Below are positions 34,174 to 45,618 of a DNA stretch of 64,000 nucleotides, in pieces. Location: NCBI GenBank assembly GCA_963805295.1, contig CAWDTW010000033.1, positions 1 through 64,000 of the forward strand, given 5' to 3'. The DNA is from Roseiarcus sp963805295. GTDB taxonomy: Bacteria; Pseudomonadota; Alphaproteobacteria; Rhizobiales; Beijerinckiaceae. The notes beneath the pieces are model-generated. The model was given only the letters and a program-made list of their open reading frames with translations, was not told where the DNA came from and ran no database searches. The position numbers were made by a program, and so were the translations under genes. How positions within the stretch are numbered: the first letter of the stretch is position 1; every line of letters begins with the position of its first letter.

Positions 34174-34698
34174 TCAGCCCTCGGGTTTCGCCTCCGGCTC
34201 CCGGACGCGGTAACGGAAGTCGCAATGGCTCGCGCCGGCCATGATCGTCTGCGTCCGGGTGAGTTCGATGCGCGGATCGTAGCCTTCGCAGAAGGCGCCG
34301 TCGCGGTTGCATGAGAGAAGGTCGCCGATCTTGCTAAGTCCCATCGCGCGATAGGTTTCGGCGTAGCGGCAGCGCGTGACGTCGAAATCGAACACGCCCG
34401 GCCTGTCGGCGACGACCTCGATCGTCAGCGCGTCATCCTTCGTCCACAAGGGCAGGATCGACTTGAAGCTTTCGAGGTCCGCGCGCCCAGGCGCCCTCGC
34501 CGCCATTTCGGCCCCGGCGGCGACCGCCGCGCGGCGGATGGCCCTGCGCAGGACGTCGCGCGCGCGCTCCTCGCCGAACGCCTTAAGCATCTCGTCGTAG
34601 ATCGGCGCGATGACCGCCGCCTCGATCCTGCGGCGCGCAAGGATGCCGAGGTCGTCCCCTGTTTCAGGAGGGTCCATTCGAGGGCTCGGGTCGGGCAT
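34174..34698 (-). CDS. L-2-amino-thiazoline-4-carboxylate hydrolase-like protein
   Basis: Start MPDPSPRMDPPETGDDLGILARRRIEAAVIAPIYDEMLKAFGEERARDVLRRAIRRAAV at 34698 (34731 is also possible). The C-terminal half has FDFDVTRCRYAETYRAMGLSKIGDLLSCNRDGAFCEGYDPRIELTRTQTIMAGASHCDFRYR, the CNRD..F.EGY and ASHCDFRY motifs of the ATC hydrolase-like family. About 174 residues. The native substrate in this organism is unknown. Monocistronic by spacing. Confidence 0.75.
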   Translation of the reverse strand: MPDPSPRMDPPETGDDLGILARRRIEAAVIAPIYDEMLKAFGEERARDVLRRAIRRAAVAAGAEMAARAPGRADLESFKSILPLWTKDDALTIEVVADRPGVFDFDVTRCRYAETYRAMGLSKIGDLLSCNRDGAFCEGYDPRIELTRTQTIMAGASHCDFRYRVREPEAKPEG

Positions 34699-34731
34699 GG
34701 CGGCAACTCCATGAAATGAACGGTACCGCAA

Positions 34732-35470
34732 ATGTCAAGGCGGCGACAAGACATCCGCAGACAGGGCGAGTCCGGCCGGCGGTTTCAGGCCCTCCACGGG
34801 TCGGTCGCCGAGGGCCGCCGGACGCCTCCGCCCGCCTGCGCGCGGTTTGAAAGCGAGCGAGCTTTTCAAGGAGTTGGGCGCCAAAACCTGTCCCTTCCGC
34901 TTCGACGCCGCTCTCCCGCCGGGACCCAAAGGCCGGGGCGCGGCCGACCCTCCAGCCGCAGGGAAGGGATTCCAAGCCAGCCCGGAACGAAATCCAAACC
35001 GGTCGGAACGAATTCCAAGCCGGATGGAACGAATTCCAAGCCGGATGGAACAAAATCCAAATTTTTCGGAACGAAATCCAAATCGATTTCTTTCCGCGAA
35101 ATGAGACTTTTCAAGGGGATATCCCCGACTTTTACGGACAGGGCCTCCGCCGCGCCTCTCCCGGGCAAGGACCGCCTCGATGGCCGGGGATCCCCGGGTT
35201 TAACCCGGGGACGGCCGCGGCACAGGCCCCCCGGCCGAGCCTCTTCCACGGCGCCGGCCGTTTGCCGCGCATGGCCGATGTCGATCGCATTCATGGGGAC
35301 GATGATAATGCGGACTTCGATTTTCCGGAAGCAAATGTTCGAAAAAGTGTCGGCGGCAGACGATCTGTCCGGTTTAGGGCACCCGCGGCCTGTTTGGCTT
35401 CAGTCGCACGCACTAAGGACGTCCTCGCGGCCCAAAGATATTGACGCTGTCGTAAGCGCGCTCCATTGAT
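34732..35470. other. Intergenic region with 21-bp tandem repeats
   Basis: No gene is supported; short frames on both strands conflict. At 34981-35095 five units of 21 bp, consensus GGAACGAATTCCAAGCCGG with variants (GGAACGAAATCCAAATCG), run in tandem. Read on the minus strand they spell DFVPSGLEFVPSGLEFVPTGLDFVP, but with no start or ribosome binding site, so this may be only a DNA repeat. Confidence 0.6.
34981..35095. repeat. Tandem 21-bp repeat, five units
   Basis: Unit GGAACGAATTCCAAGCCGG plus two bases. Units 2 and 3 are nearly identical, the outer ones diverge. The core contains GAATTC. The period of 21 bp equals two helical turns. Confidence 0.75.
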
Positions 35471-35475
35471 TTACA

Positions 35476-38400
35476 TTGCTCATTGGCGCAAGCGCTACCC
35501 AGTCCCCATCGGGGCGGGACCTCACTTTGGGGAATCATACATTGGTTCAGGTCAGCAACATCGACGACTACCGCCAGCAGAAAGCGCAGCACCAGTCACG
35601 CTCCCCGGTCGAGCGGCTTCTCGCTGACGCCAGACAGCGCCTTATCGAGACCGGAACGCGCAACCGCTTGGTTCACACCCCGCGCGGCGGCAAGCGCACG
35701 CGGTCGCTGCCAATAATCGACGCCGACGCCGATGGCCTCTTTCAGACGCTTGTGCGTTCTAACAGGGTCATGCGGTTCCTGGCTGGTGATAAGAGGCGCG
35801 AACTCGCGCTCGTAGTGCCGAACAGCAACGTCAAGCGCTATCCTACGCCCGATGCGGCTCCCACGGTTCTGAGCACGAGCCTCGACGAAGAAAAATTGGA
35901 GAAGCGTCTTCTCGCCATTTATCGTGACGCGAAGACCGCCGAGGAGGAGCAAGGCATCAATATCCTCTTTCTCGCGATCGGATTCTTGCGCTGGTATGAG
36001 GACGACAAGTCCGAGGTGCTCCGCGAAGCTCCGCTTGTCCTCGTTCCGGTGTCACTCACGCGCGACTTGCGCCGGTCAACCTTTGATCTGCGCTGCCGCG
36101 ATGACGATCTCACAACCAACCAGGCGATCCAGGAACGCTTGCGTAGCGACTTTCGCATTAATTTGCCAGAACTGCCGGAAAGCGAAGAATGGCTTCCTTC
36201 AGAATATTATTCGACGGTGAGAGAGACTATTGGGACCAAGTCGCGCTGGTCGATTGATCCGAGCGGGGTCGAACTCGGTTTCTACTCTTTCTCGAAGCTC
36301 CTGATGATACGCGACCTCGAGCCTGCCGCGTGGGGCGAGAAGTCCCTCGTTGATCATCAGCTTTTGCGCGGCCTCACGGAAGGGTTCAAGGAAGAACCCC
36401 CTCCGTTCCCGCATAAGGAGCCACTCGACAAGCTTTTTGCCCCGTCCGATCTCATACAGGTGGTCGACGCCGACTTATCGCAGACAATCGTCATTGAGAC
36501 GATCCGCAAAGGCCGCAATCTGGTTGTGCAAGGGCCGCCCGGCACCGGAAAGTCCCAGACGATAACCAACATCATTGCGGCCGCCGTCCACGACGGCAAA
36601 TCAGTCCTGTTTGTGGCTGAGAAGATGGCCGCCCTCAACGTCGTCCATAATCGACTTCAGAAGGCCGCCCTTGGTTCGATCTGCCTTCAGCTTCACAGCC
36701 GCAGCGCCAACAAGCGTATCGTCCTAGCCGAAATCGAAGAGACGTTGAATCACCATGCCGCGGCGCCCGACGCTACCGGTGAATGCGCAAGGCTACGGGA
36801 ATTGCGCGACACACTGAACGCAGTCGACGAGCGCATGCATGCACCTGTCGGCGACACGGGCAAGACGCCGTTCCAAGCGCTATCGCGTCTCGTGGCAGCT
36901 GCAGAGGCGGGCGTCGTCAGCGATCCGAACCTGTTGCAGGAAGCCGCTGCCTGGTCGAAGAGCCAGCATGCCTCCGTCATGCAGGCTGCAAATCAGCTTT
37001 CGGAGATCACTGCGGCGACGGGACCCTGCTTCGCGCATCCCTACTTCGGGGTTCAGGCCGTCACGCTTCAGCCGGCCGAACTCGTGCGCCTCACTGAGCC
37101 GCTCATCGAGGCCGAGACAGCAGCGGCTGGATTGGCGGGGTACGCCGAGGACATTGCTCGTTACCTTGGCCTCGAACAAGAGGCCTCTCTTTCGGTCTGT
37201 TCGTCACTCTTATCAATCCTTCAGATTGTGGACACGATTCCTCCCGACGCAGCTGAGCTGGCCGCAGCAATCGCCGCGCAAAGTCCAGTGCGCATCCGCG
37301 AGGCGTCGGAAATCGGCATCGCCTGGGCCGACCTCAAGGCCGCTCACTCTGAGACATTTGTTGATGCCGCGTGGGACATTCCTTCCGCGCCGTTGAGGGT
37401 TTCGCTCGCGGCTGGCCTCTCGTTCTTCGGCCGATTCAAGAGTTCGTACAGACAGGCCTCGAAGTTTCTCGCGACGTTGATCAAAGTTCCGTTGCCCCGT
37501 ACTACCCAGAACCGGATCGTAATTGTCGACACGCTCATCGCGGCCGAAAAGGCCCGCGATGAGCTCAAGGCTCAAGACGCGGCGATGAGCGCGATGCTGC
37601 CGTTCCATTGGCGCGGCCCAAAGACCGACTTCGCGTTGCTGCACGCCGTCTCCAGCGCCCTTTATTCCCTTGCAACTCAATCCGTTGCGCTGCGAATTGA
37701 CAGCGTCATCGAGATCGCGAGGCAAAGCCTGGCGCACGACTACATTTTGGAACTGAAGAGGTTATCCGATGCGACTGTCCGTGCAGTCGACGATGTGCTG
37801 CTCGCTCTCAAGGTCAACGTGCGCGAGGCGTTCCAAGTCGAGGGACGCGATCAGATTCCGTTGCGCGACCTCGTCGCCAAAGTTCAGGTCTGGCGTGACT
37901 CTCAGTCTCGGTTCGACGAATGGCGTCGTCTCTCCGCGGCAGATTCGCGTGTTCGTAGTCTTTCGGCGGCCGCGCTTGCTGAATCGCTTGCGACAGGCCG
38001 CGTGCCTCCTGCCGCCGCCAAGGGCGTGCTCGACTGCACGTTCGCCGAGACTGTTTGGTCAAAAGCCGTCACAGCGCTGCCGGAATTGACTCGTTTCTAC
38101 GGCCCTGCGCACGACGCGCTCGTGGAGCAGTTCCGCGTGCTCGAAGCGAAGCGCCGGCGAACGACTGTCGAGATCGTACGCGGACGTCACGCCGAGAAAA
38201 TGCCGCGCGGCAACTACGGCGCGATGAACACGATTCGCTCCGAAATCGCGCGTAGGCGTGGGCACATGCCGATCCGAAAGCTGTTCAGGGCGACGGGGGA
38301 AACCCTTCAGCGCATCAAACCGGTGCTGCTGATGAGTCCGATTTCGGTGGCCCAATTCCTTCCACCGAATTCCATCGAATTCGATCTTCTCGTGATCGAC

Positions 38401-40216
38401 GAGGCAAGCCAGGTGCGCCCCGAAGAGGCTCTCGGCCTCGTAGCGCGCAGCAAGCAGATGGTTGTCGTCGGAGACAAAAAGCAACTTCCGCCGACTAGCT
38501 TCTTCGATCGGATCGTAGCGGACGAGGAAGAAGAAGAGCCCGACGAAACCATCGAGGCCGTGCTCCGCTCCGCCGCCAAGGCCACTGATCTCGAAAGCAT
38601 CCTTGTGCTTTGCGAAGCGCGTGGCCTTAACAGTTCGATGCTGCGCTGGCACTACCGCTCGCGTCACCCCTCTCTCATCGCGGTCTCCAACGCGGAGTTT
38701 TACAAACAGCTCATTATGCCGCCCGCCCCCAAGCCGGATCGCGCGAGTGAAGGCCTCATATTGCGGCGCGTCGCAGGAGCCTACGACCGCGGCGGAAAGC
38801 GTACCAATTTGATCGAGGCTGAGGCGGTCGCCAATGCGGTCGCCGCTCACGCAAGGACCTGCGCGGATCTGACGCTCGGCATTGTCACTTTCTCGACCGC
38901 CCAACGAGACGCGATCGAGGATTTGCTGGAAATCAAGCGACGTAGCGACGCTGCCCTTGACGACCTCCTGCGCGAGGGCAAGGCCGAAGACGTCTTCGTG
39001 AAGAACCTAGAAAATGTTCAGGGCGACGAGCGCGACGTGATCTTCGTCTCAGTCGGCTACGGGCCGCGCGTTGCCGGCGCGCGCCTCGACAGTATGGCAT
39101 TCGGCCCCGTTTCCGGCGATGGCGGCGAACGCCGCCTCAATGTTCTCTTCACCCGCGCGCGTACCCGCTGTGAGATGTTTGTTTCCTTCGCAGCGGTAGA
39201 CATCGATCTAGACCGGTCGAAAGGAGAAGGCCCACGGGTCCTGAAGCGCTTCCTTCATTATGCCGAGTCCGGCGTGCTCGAAGAGCGCATCTCCACGTCC
39301 GAAGATGCCGATTCGCTATTCGAGGAGGCGGTAGCCACGTTTATCGAAGGCCAAGGCTACAAGGTTGACAAACAGGTCGGCTCCGCAGGGTTCAAGATCG
39401 ACTTGGCCGTTCGCCATCCCGACCAGCCGGGACGCTATATGCTTGCAGTCGAATGCGACGGCGCGACCTATCACAGCGGGCTATGGGCGCGGGAGCGCGA
39501 TCGCCTGCGCCAAGAGATTCTCGAAAACACGGGTTGGCGCTTTTTCCGAATTTGGTCAACTGACTGGTTCTATCGCCGAGGCGACACGGCTCAAAGAATC
39601 ATTGCTGCGCTGGAGGGGGCGAGGTCGACAGTCCCGAGTGTGCGAAATCCGGTATCAAGTGCGCCGGTTCGTGGACAAGTCAAAACAGCTGATGTCTCTC
39701 CGCCCGAGCGCGAACTCGCGCCCGCCCATCTACAGAGTAGCCGAAGGCCTACCCGTCCCACTCAATGTTCAGCCGCATGAGGTGACGGTCGCCGTTATGG
39801 CGAGGATTACGCAAGCGATTGTCGAAATCGAAGGGCCGGTCCATCAGGACGAAATTGCTCGGCGCGTCACGACCCTGTTCGGCAAATCCCGCACCGGATC
39901 GCTAATCACTGCTTCCGTCATGCGTGGGTTGCAGGCGCTCAAAACCTCGTCGATACTCAAGGAGCAGGACGGCTTCTGGATGACGCCCGCGCAGTTGGAC
40001 AATCCTCCAGTTCGAGATCGCAGGGCAGCTCCGGTAACACTCCAACGCGCCGACGTGTTGTGCCCGCTCGAAATCCGCGCGGCGGCCAAAATCGCCGAGC
40101 AGGAGAATGGCAGCTTGTCGGAGGACGAAATGTCGATTGCAGTCACGCGCTTGCTCGGCTTCAAACGGACAGGCCCTGATCTCAAAGTCGCGGTACTAAA
40201 AGCAATCGTGACATGA
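35476..40216 (+). pseudogene. DUF4011 superfamily-1 helicase with C-terminal PD-(D/E)XK/Vsr-like nuclease and DUF3320-like tail
   Basis: The 5' frame (35476-39780) encodes a DUF4011 region (LLADARQRLIETGTRNRLVHTPRGGKRTRSLPI; FLAIGFLRWYEDDKSEVLREAPLVLVPVSL), Walker A (NLVVQGPPGTGKSQTITNII), a large helical insert, DEXX-like DLLVIDEASQVRPEEALGLVARSKQMVVVGDKKQLPPTSFFDRI, LRWHYRSRHPSLIAVSN and the helicase motifs NVQGDERDVIFVSVGYGP and RLNVLFTRARTRCEMF. A nuclease follows (KIDLAV...MLAVECDGATYHSG...RERDRLRQEILENTGWRFFRIWSTDWF). Near 39720 the frame changes; the next frame gives YRVAEGLPVPLNVQPHEVTVAVMARITQAIVEIEGPVHQDEIARRV...FKRTGPDLKVAVLKAIV, a DUF3320-type end. About 1580 residues. Single-protein systems of this design are reported to restrict phage. 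TTG start at 35476. Confidence 0.85.
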
Positions 40217-40289
40217 CATGCCCCCTACAGCTGGGCTATAAGACTTGCCGGTCCCCGGGAGTTACCGGGAGTTACGGCGACGCTTTACT

Positions 40290-40735
40290 CAACCCCCCAA
40301 TGCGCGCCTGTCGGCTTTGGCCCGCGTCGCTTCGATCGCGGATCGCGGCCGGTCGCGGCGGCGAGGCGATCGAGGAAGGCGGGCGAGCCGAGCGGGCGGC
40401 CGATCGTTTCCGCCGCCCTGAGCGCCGGGACCGCCTCGGCGAGACGGGCGCGTCCAGGATCGGCGAAGCAGGTGCCGCACTGGTCCATCAGCGGCGCGAC
40501 GCTGACAAGCTTATCGTCCGGCCTTCGCAATGCGACCTCACGCTCGACCAGCGCCACTCCTCGGCCCGCGCGACGCGTTTCGCCCGGACGGGGTTCCGCG
40601 CGACAGTGCGCGCCGCCGCCGTCCGATGCTGCTCGTCGAGCGCAACGGAGCCGAACCGGCCCTCAAGACAGATTTCCCGTCTGCGGCGCGCAGGCGTTGA
40701 GCCGTACGCTTTTTGTGCATGGCCGAGCGCGCGCA
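40290..40735 (-). pseudogene. REP-associated tyrosine transposase (RAYT) fragment
   Basis: Two frames on the minus strand give FLRALGHAQKAYG...REICLEGRFGSVALDEQHRTAAARTVARNPVRAKRVARAEEWRWSSVRSHCEGR and then DDKLVSVAPLMDQCGTCFADP...LRAAETIGRPLGSPAFLDRLAAATGRD...KRRGPKP. This is the C-terminal half of a Y1-type RAYT; the HUH N-terminus is missing and a frameshift lies at about 40540. It is fused to a duplicated gpmA end. Confidence 0.75.
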
Positions 40736-40737
40736 AA

Positions 40738-41015
40738 AAACCGCAAAGCGAACCCCGATCCGCCGTCAGGCGGTCAAGATCTCTTTCGAGGCGACGGTCG
40801 AATCGGCGTTGAGACGATAGACGAGGGGCACGCCCGTCGCGATCTCCATCACCGGGATGGTCTCCTCGGTGAGGTTGTCGAGCACCATCACCAAGGCGCG
40901 CAGACTGTTGCCGTGCGCCGAGACGAGCACAAGCTTGCCGTTCAGCACCGCGGGGAGGATGTGCTGGCAATAGTAGGGCAGGGCGCGTGCGCCCGGTCCT
41001 TGAGGCTCTCGCCGC
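40738..41015 (-). pseudogene. gpmA: Partial duplicate of gpmA 3' end
   Basis: The codons for YYCQHILPAVLNGKLVLVSAHGNSLRALVMVLDNLTEETIPVMEIATGVPLVYRLNADSTVASKEILTA (stop at 40766) match the C-terminus of gpmA at 45619, with about 88% DNA identity over 280 bp. The last 74 bp including the stop and flank are identical. Upstream the match fails at GESLKD. It cannot encode a working mutase. Confidence 0.88.
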
Positions 41016-41163
41016 CGAGGCGCTCGGGGGTCGCTTCGCGAAGGCCGCTCCGCAACCTTGAATAACGACTCGACGAGCAGCGACAGTAGGCATTAGTCTA
41101 CCGACACAAGAGTTTCATGCGCGAGGCGCAAAAGGGGATAGGCAGCGCAAAAGGAGAGAGGCA

Positions 41164-44100
41164 ATGCATTATGCCGTGCGTAGACTTCTCTTTGCAATCG
41201 CAGCAGCTTGGGCCGCGGCGTGTTGGGCGGCGGCCCTCCCGGCAGCGGCCTCCAGCCTGCTCGTATCCGCTGGATCAACCGAGCGCGCGCCGACCGAGAT
41301 TGAGGCGGACTATACCACCTCGCATCTGTTCGTGAACGAGACCGCCAACGGCAGCGTCCCCATCACGGTGTTCTTCAATCCGCAAGCGAGTGGCGCGGTC
41401 GCATCAGCCGAGGTCTTCACCAACCTCAACCGCCGCGACTGGGCGACCGCGATCGCCAACGGGGTCGAGGAGGGGATAGAGCCTCAGGACGGCAACACCA
41501 TCGCGGCGGGAGATGACAGCCACTACTACAAAGCCTATGCGATGGCCCCCGCTTCCGGCGGCTACCAGCTCACGCTGCGCGCTTCGAAGACCGGCGCCTA
41601 CCGGCTGACTGCGCGCTATCGCCTGGCGTCGGATCCTCCGGGGACCTACCACTGGTACGACGGGGAGCAGAACGCGCAAGGAGTCCTCAAGCGGGACCAC
41701 GCCTTCGTCGTCTCCCCGGCAAAGGCGAGGGACATCCAGCTTTATGAGGCCAATCCCCTGACGATCACCGCGACCGGAACGGAGCCCGGCCAGCGGGGGA
41801 CGTTCGCCAGCATGGCGGTCGCCGCGCCCAGCGCGGGCGGGCCCCGGTTCAGCTTCTCCTACCTCAAGCAGCTTGGGGTCAATACGCTCTGGCTGCAGCC
41901 GAATTCACCCGCGGGAGATCGAGGATCGCCAGGGCGGGCTTGGAAGCCCATACGGGGTCAAGAACTTCTTTTCCGTGATGCCGCTCATGGCCTCGTCCTT
42001 CACCCCGGGCGCGACGGCGGCGTCCCAGGACACGCCGCAAGGCCGCACCGACGCCCTTGCCGAGTTCAAAGACTTCATGCGCGCCGCGAGCGCGCAAGAG
42101 ATTACGATCTTCCTCGATGCCCCGTTCGATCACACCTCTCATGACTCCGAGCTCACAACAGCGGGCCAAAGCTACTGGGGGAACGCAGGCACCACCGCCG
42201 CGTCCGAAATTCGCAACGTCGAGGCGCGCGTGTTTTCCCGGCTCAACGAGTACGACCAGCGCGCCAACAGCGTCGGCGATATCGCGCCCGCCCCGGACCG
42301 CTATGATTTCGGCAAGTGGCAGGACGTCTCACACATCTATTTCGGCCGGTATGCGGCGCTTGTCGCTAATCAGAGCCAGCAGAACAACTACACCAATGAG
42401 GGCGACTGGTTCGACTACAGCGTGGGGAGCGAGAACGGCGCCGGCCAAGGCAACGGCCACTTCGACCAGATCACGCAGCGGGTGTGGCAGTTCTTCGGAG
42501 ACTACCTACAGTATTGGCTCAGCCAGTCTGGCTATCCCGATAATCCGCAGCACGCTGCGCTGGAGACCAACGCGGGGATTGGCGGCCTGCGCGCTGACTT
42601 CGCCCAAGGGCTGCCTCCGCAGGCCTGGGAGTACATCATAAACCGAACGCGGGCCCGGCGGTGGGACTTCGTGTTCCTAGCTGAAAGCCTTGACGGCGGC
42701 CCGGTCACCTACAGGTCAGGCCGCCACTTCGACATCCTCAACGACAACCTGATCTACGGGCTCCACACGGCAACCAGCGCTAGCGACTTCGCGGCGCTGT
42801 ACCGGTCACGCCGCCAGGCCTACGGCGACGCCCTGGTTCTGTTGAACACCAGCTCGCAAGACGAGGACAACTACAAGGATCCATATGAGGCGGCGCTGCG
42901 GTTCGCGGTCAACAGCGCGGGCTACGGCGCAACCATGATCTTTCCGGGCCAGGAGCTGGGGCTACGCGGCACCATCGTGCCGCCCAATGGCAATCCGACC
43001 AACAGCCAACCGTTCGGCTATGATCGGTTCCAGATAGACTTCGGCAAGCCCATCCCCGATTTCGAGAACTACAATTCGATGATGCCGCTTTGGCGGCAAT
43101 TGGACGGGAACACGGGGGATGCCGTCCACCTGCGCGCATTCTACACAGCGGTGTCGCAGGCCCGCCGCGCGAGTCCCGCCCTGCGCAGCGGCAACACTTG
43201 GTTCCTCAATTTGAAGGGGAATGCGCCCGATAACCAAATCTTCGGGGAGGGCAAGGTCGACAAGCCGGGCGGGGCGGCCAGCGACGTCGTCTTCGCTTTC
43301 GTCAACCTGAACGTCGGCGCCAACAGCTCGACGCCCAGCGGCGTGGGATTCGACGTGAATATCAATAGTTCGGACGGCAACGTATTCGGGATCCGGCCTG
43401 ACCATACCTATAACGTGCGCAACATCGCCGCCATTAGCCAGCAGCGACAAAGCGTTTGCCTCTGGGGCCCGGGGCGGATCGGGTCTGACCTGTTGCAGAA
43501 CGGCATACTCATCAGCCTGAACCGAGTTCCAACCGACGAGGACGGTTGGGTCAGCGCACCGTTTGAGGCGCAATATCTCAAACTGATCGACGTGACGTCC
43601 GACGCCAGCGGATGTCCGACAGAGGCGATCGCCGAGCATGCCGTCCTGACGCCGGAGGCGATCGCCAAGCATGCCGTCCTGACGCGCTCTTACGACAATG
43701 GCCGGACCGGGGCCAACACCGGCGAGCATGTGTTCACCCCCGCGGCGATCCAGGCCCGGGGCATCAAGAAGGCCTTCTCGCTCAACATGACGGGCGACGA
43801 CCCGAGGATCGAGGCGCAACCACTCTATGTGCCTAGCGTCAAGATGGCGGACGGGACGACCCATGACGTCATCTACCTGTTCTCGATGTCGAACAATGTC
43901 TGGGCATTCGACGCCGTCGACGGCGCGCCGCTTTGGCCCCGTCCGGTGTCGCTTGGCAAGCCTTTCTTGCCGGATTGGAACGATCCGGTAAACTCGTACC
44001 ACATCAACCGTTCCTTCGGCGTGCTCAGCACGCCCGTGATCGACCGCGAGACGGATACAATCTATGCGGTCAGCTGGATCGTCGACGCGCAGAACAATCG

Positions 44101-45425
44101 CCAACTCAAGCTCAACGCGATTCGCCTGGCCGACGGCAATCCGCCGGCTGGCAAGGAGACGCCGCTTTCGATTGACGGGATCCGTGACCAACGCCAAGGG
44201 CCAGACCATCACGCTGAGCCAAGTGCAGAAGCAGCGCGCCGCGCTTCTGCTGGTGCCGCTCGGTCCGCGGCCTTCCGCGCAGGCCCACAAGATCGTTTAC
44301 GTGACGACGACGGGCGACAACTCTCCGCCTGCGCGGCCGGACGCGACGCTCGGCCATCACGGCTGGGTGGTGGCTTTCGATGTTGACGACTGGCGGGAGG
44401 CGGCATCGTGGCTGGCCACGCCCAGCAGCTTCGGCGGCGGAATCTGGCAATCGTCGCAAGGCCTCGCGGCTGACGACGAGGGGAATGTCTATGGGATCAC
44501 CTCCAATGGCGGTTTCCTCGTGAACCAGGACGGCAGCAAGGTGGACTTCAATGGCGAGACCGACTTCGCCGAAAGCTTCATCAGGCTGTCTTTGCAGGGG
44601 AATTCGCTGACGCTCGATGACTGGTTCTCGCCGTTCCGCAATTCGACGCGGAAGATCTGGGCGATGCCTGAGGTCGCACCATTCGGGTACGCCTATAACT
44701 ACGAGGACCAGGATGTCGGCTCGGGCGGCGCGGTCCTGCCGCCGGGGACGAATCTGGTGCTCGGCGCTGGCAAGGACGGCGTGCTGTACGTCCTGGACCG
44801 GGGCGACCTGGGGAGATCCATCGGCGATGTCTCCAAGCTGAAGGCCCCGCCGGCGTTCCTCACGTTCGACCCCAGCTCCCCGCCCTATAGCGGCGCCTCA
44901 GCCACCGGGAACCTCGATTTCAAGCCCCAGCCTGGAGTGAAGACACATCACTTGCACGGCTCCCCGGTATATTGGGTCAGCGCCAAGCATGGCCCGATGC
45001 TGTTTGCGTGGGGAGAGAACGCCGGGCTGCGCGCGTTCTCGATTGACCCGTCGGGCAGCATCAAGCTGCTCGCGCACGGCGCCGAGCTGGCTTCCGGCCC
45101 GCAGCTTGCGACCGACAAAAGCAACCTGGGCGGAATGCCGGGGGGTATGATCACGGTGTCGGCCGATGGACAGAACGGGGGTATAGTGTGGGGGACGGCC
45201 CCACTCAATGGCGACGCCAACAAGCATGTCGTGGCGGGCGTCGTGCGGGCCTACGACGCAACCGACTTCGACCCGGCGCCCGATTCGTCGGCGCCTGCGA
45301 AACTGCGGCTCCTATGGCAGCAGGAAGGCTTCACATACAGCAAGTTCTGCCCGCCGGTGGTCGCGGACGGCAGGTTGCTCGTGCCGACTTACGACGGGCG
45401 GGTCGACGTCTACGAGTTGCAATAG
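41164..45425 (+). pseudogene. Secreted alpha-amylase family (GH13)-PQQ-type propeller fusion, two frameshifts
   Basis: ATG 41164 starts a signal peptide (MHYAVRRLLFAIAAAWAAACWAAALPAAA) and an N-terminal beta domain (about residues 30-240). The frame breaks near 41910. The GH13 barrel follows: YLKQLGVNTLWLQP, EITIFLDAPFDHTSHD (region I), IGGLRADFAQGLPP with the nucleophile Asp (II), RRWDFVFLAESLDGG with the Glu (III) and HFDILNDNL (IV). Around 43620-43690 a duplicated EAIAEHAVLT/EAIAKHAVLT linker leads to SYDNGRTGANTGEHVFTPAAIQARGIKKAFSLNMTGDDPRIEAQPLYVPSV, the start of a quinoprotein-like propeller. A second frameshift near 44190 precedes QKIVYVTTTGDN...GNVYGITSNGGFL...KDGVLYVLDRGDLG to 45425. 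Restored length is about 1420 residues. It lies between a partial and a full gpmA. Confidence 0.75.
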
Positions 45426-45618
45426 CCTCTGAGAATCACGGCGACAGGTTCCGTCTCTTCCTCAATGCCCCCGAGGCGCCGGCTTGAAAGAGGGCGGCGT
45501 CCGCCTCGGGCTCAACGTCGTCTTCGGCCAGTCCTCGATCCGATCCCGCGTGTGCGCAGGGCCTTTCGAGCTGGGCCGAGCTTGCTCACGAAACCGCAAA
45601 GCGAACCCCGATCCGCCG
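45426..45618. other. gpmA: Spacer containing the gpmA-flank repeat
   Basis: Positions 45578-45618 begin the sequence shared with 40725-40765 that continues into the gpmA 3' end on the minus strand. No gene. Confidence 0.5.

Noticed and set aside
34664..35053. A minus-strand protein with FHPAWNSF repeats
   Set aside because: It is read from the 21-bp DNA repeat in one of six frames; no start signal and no homologous pattern.
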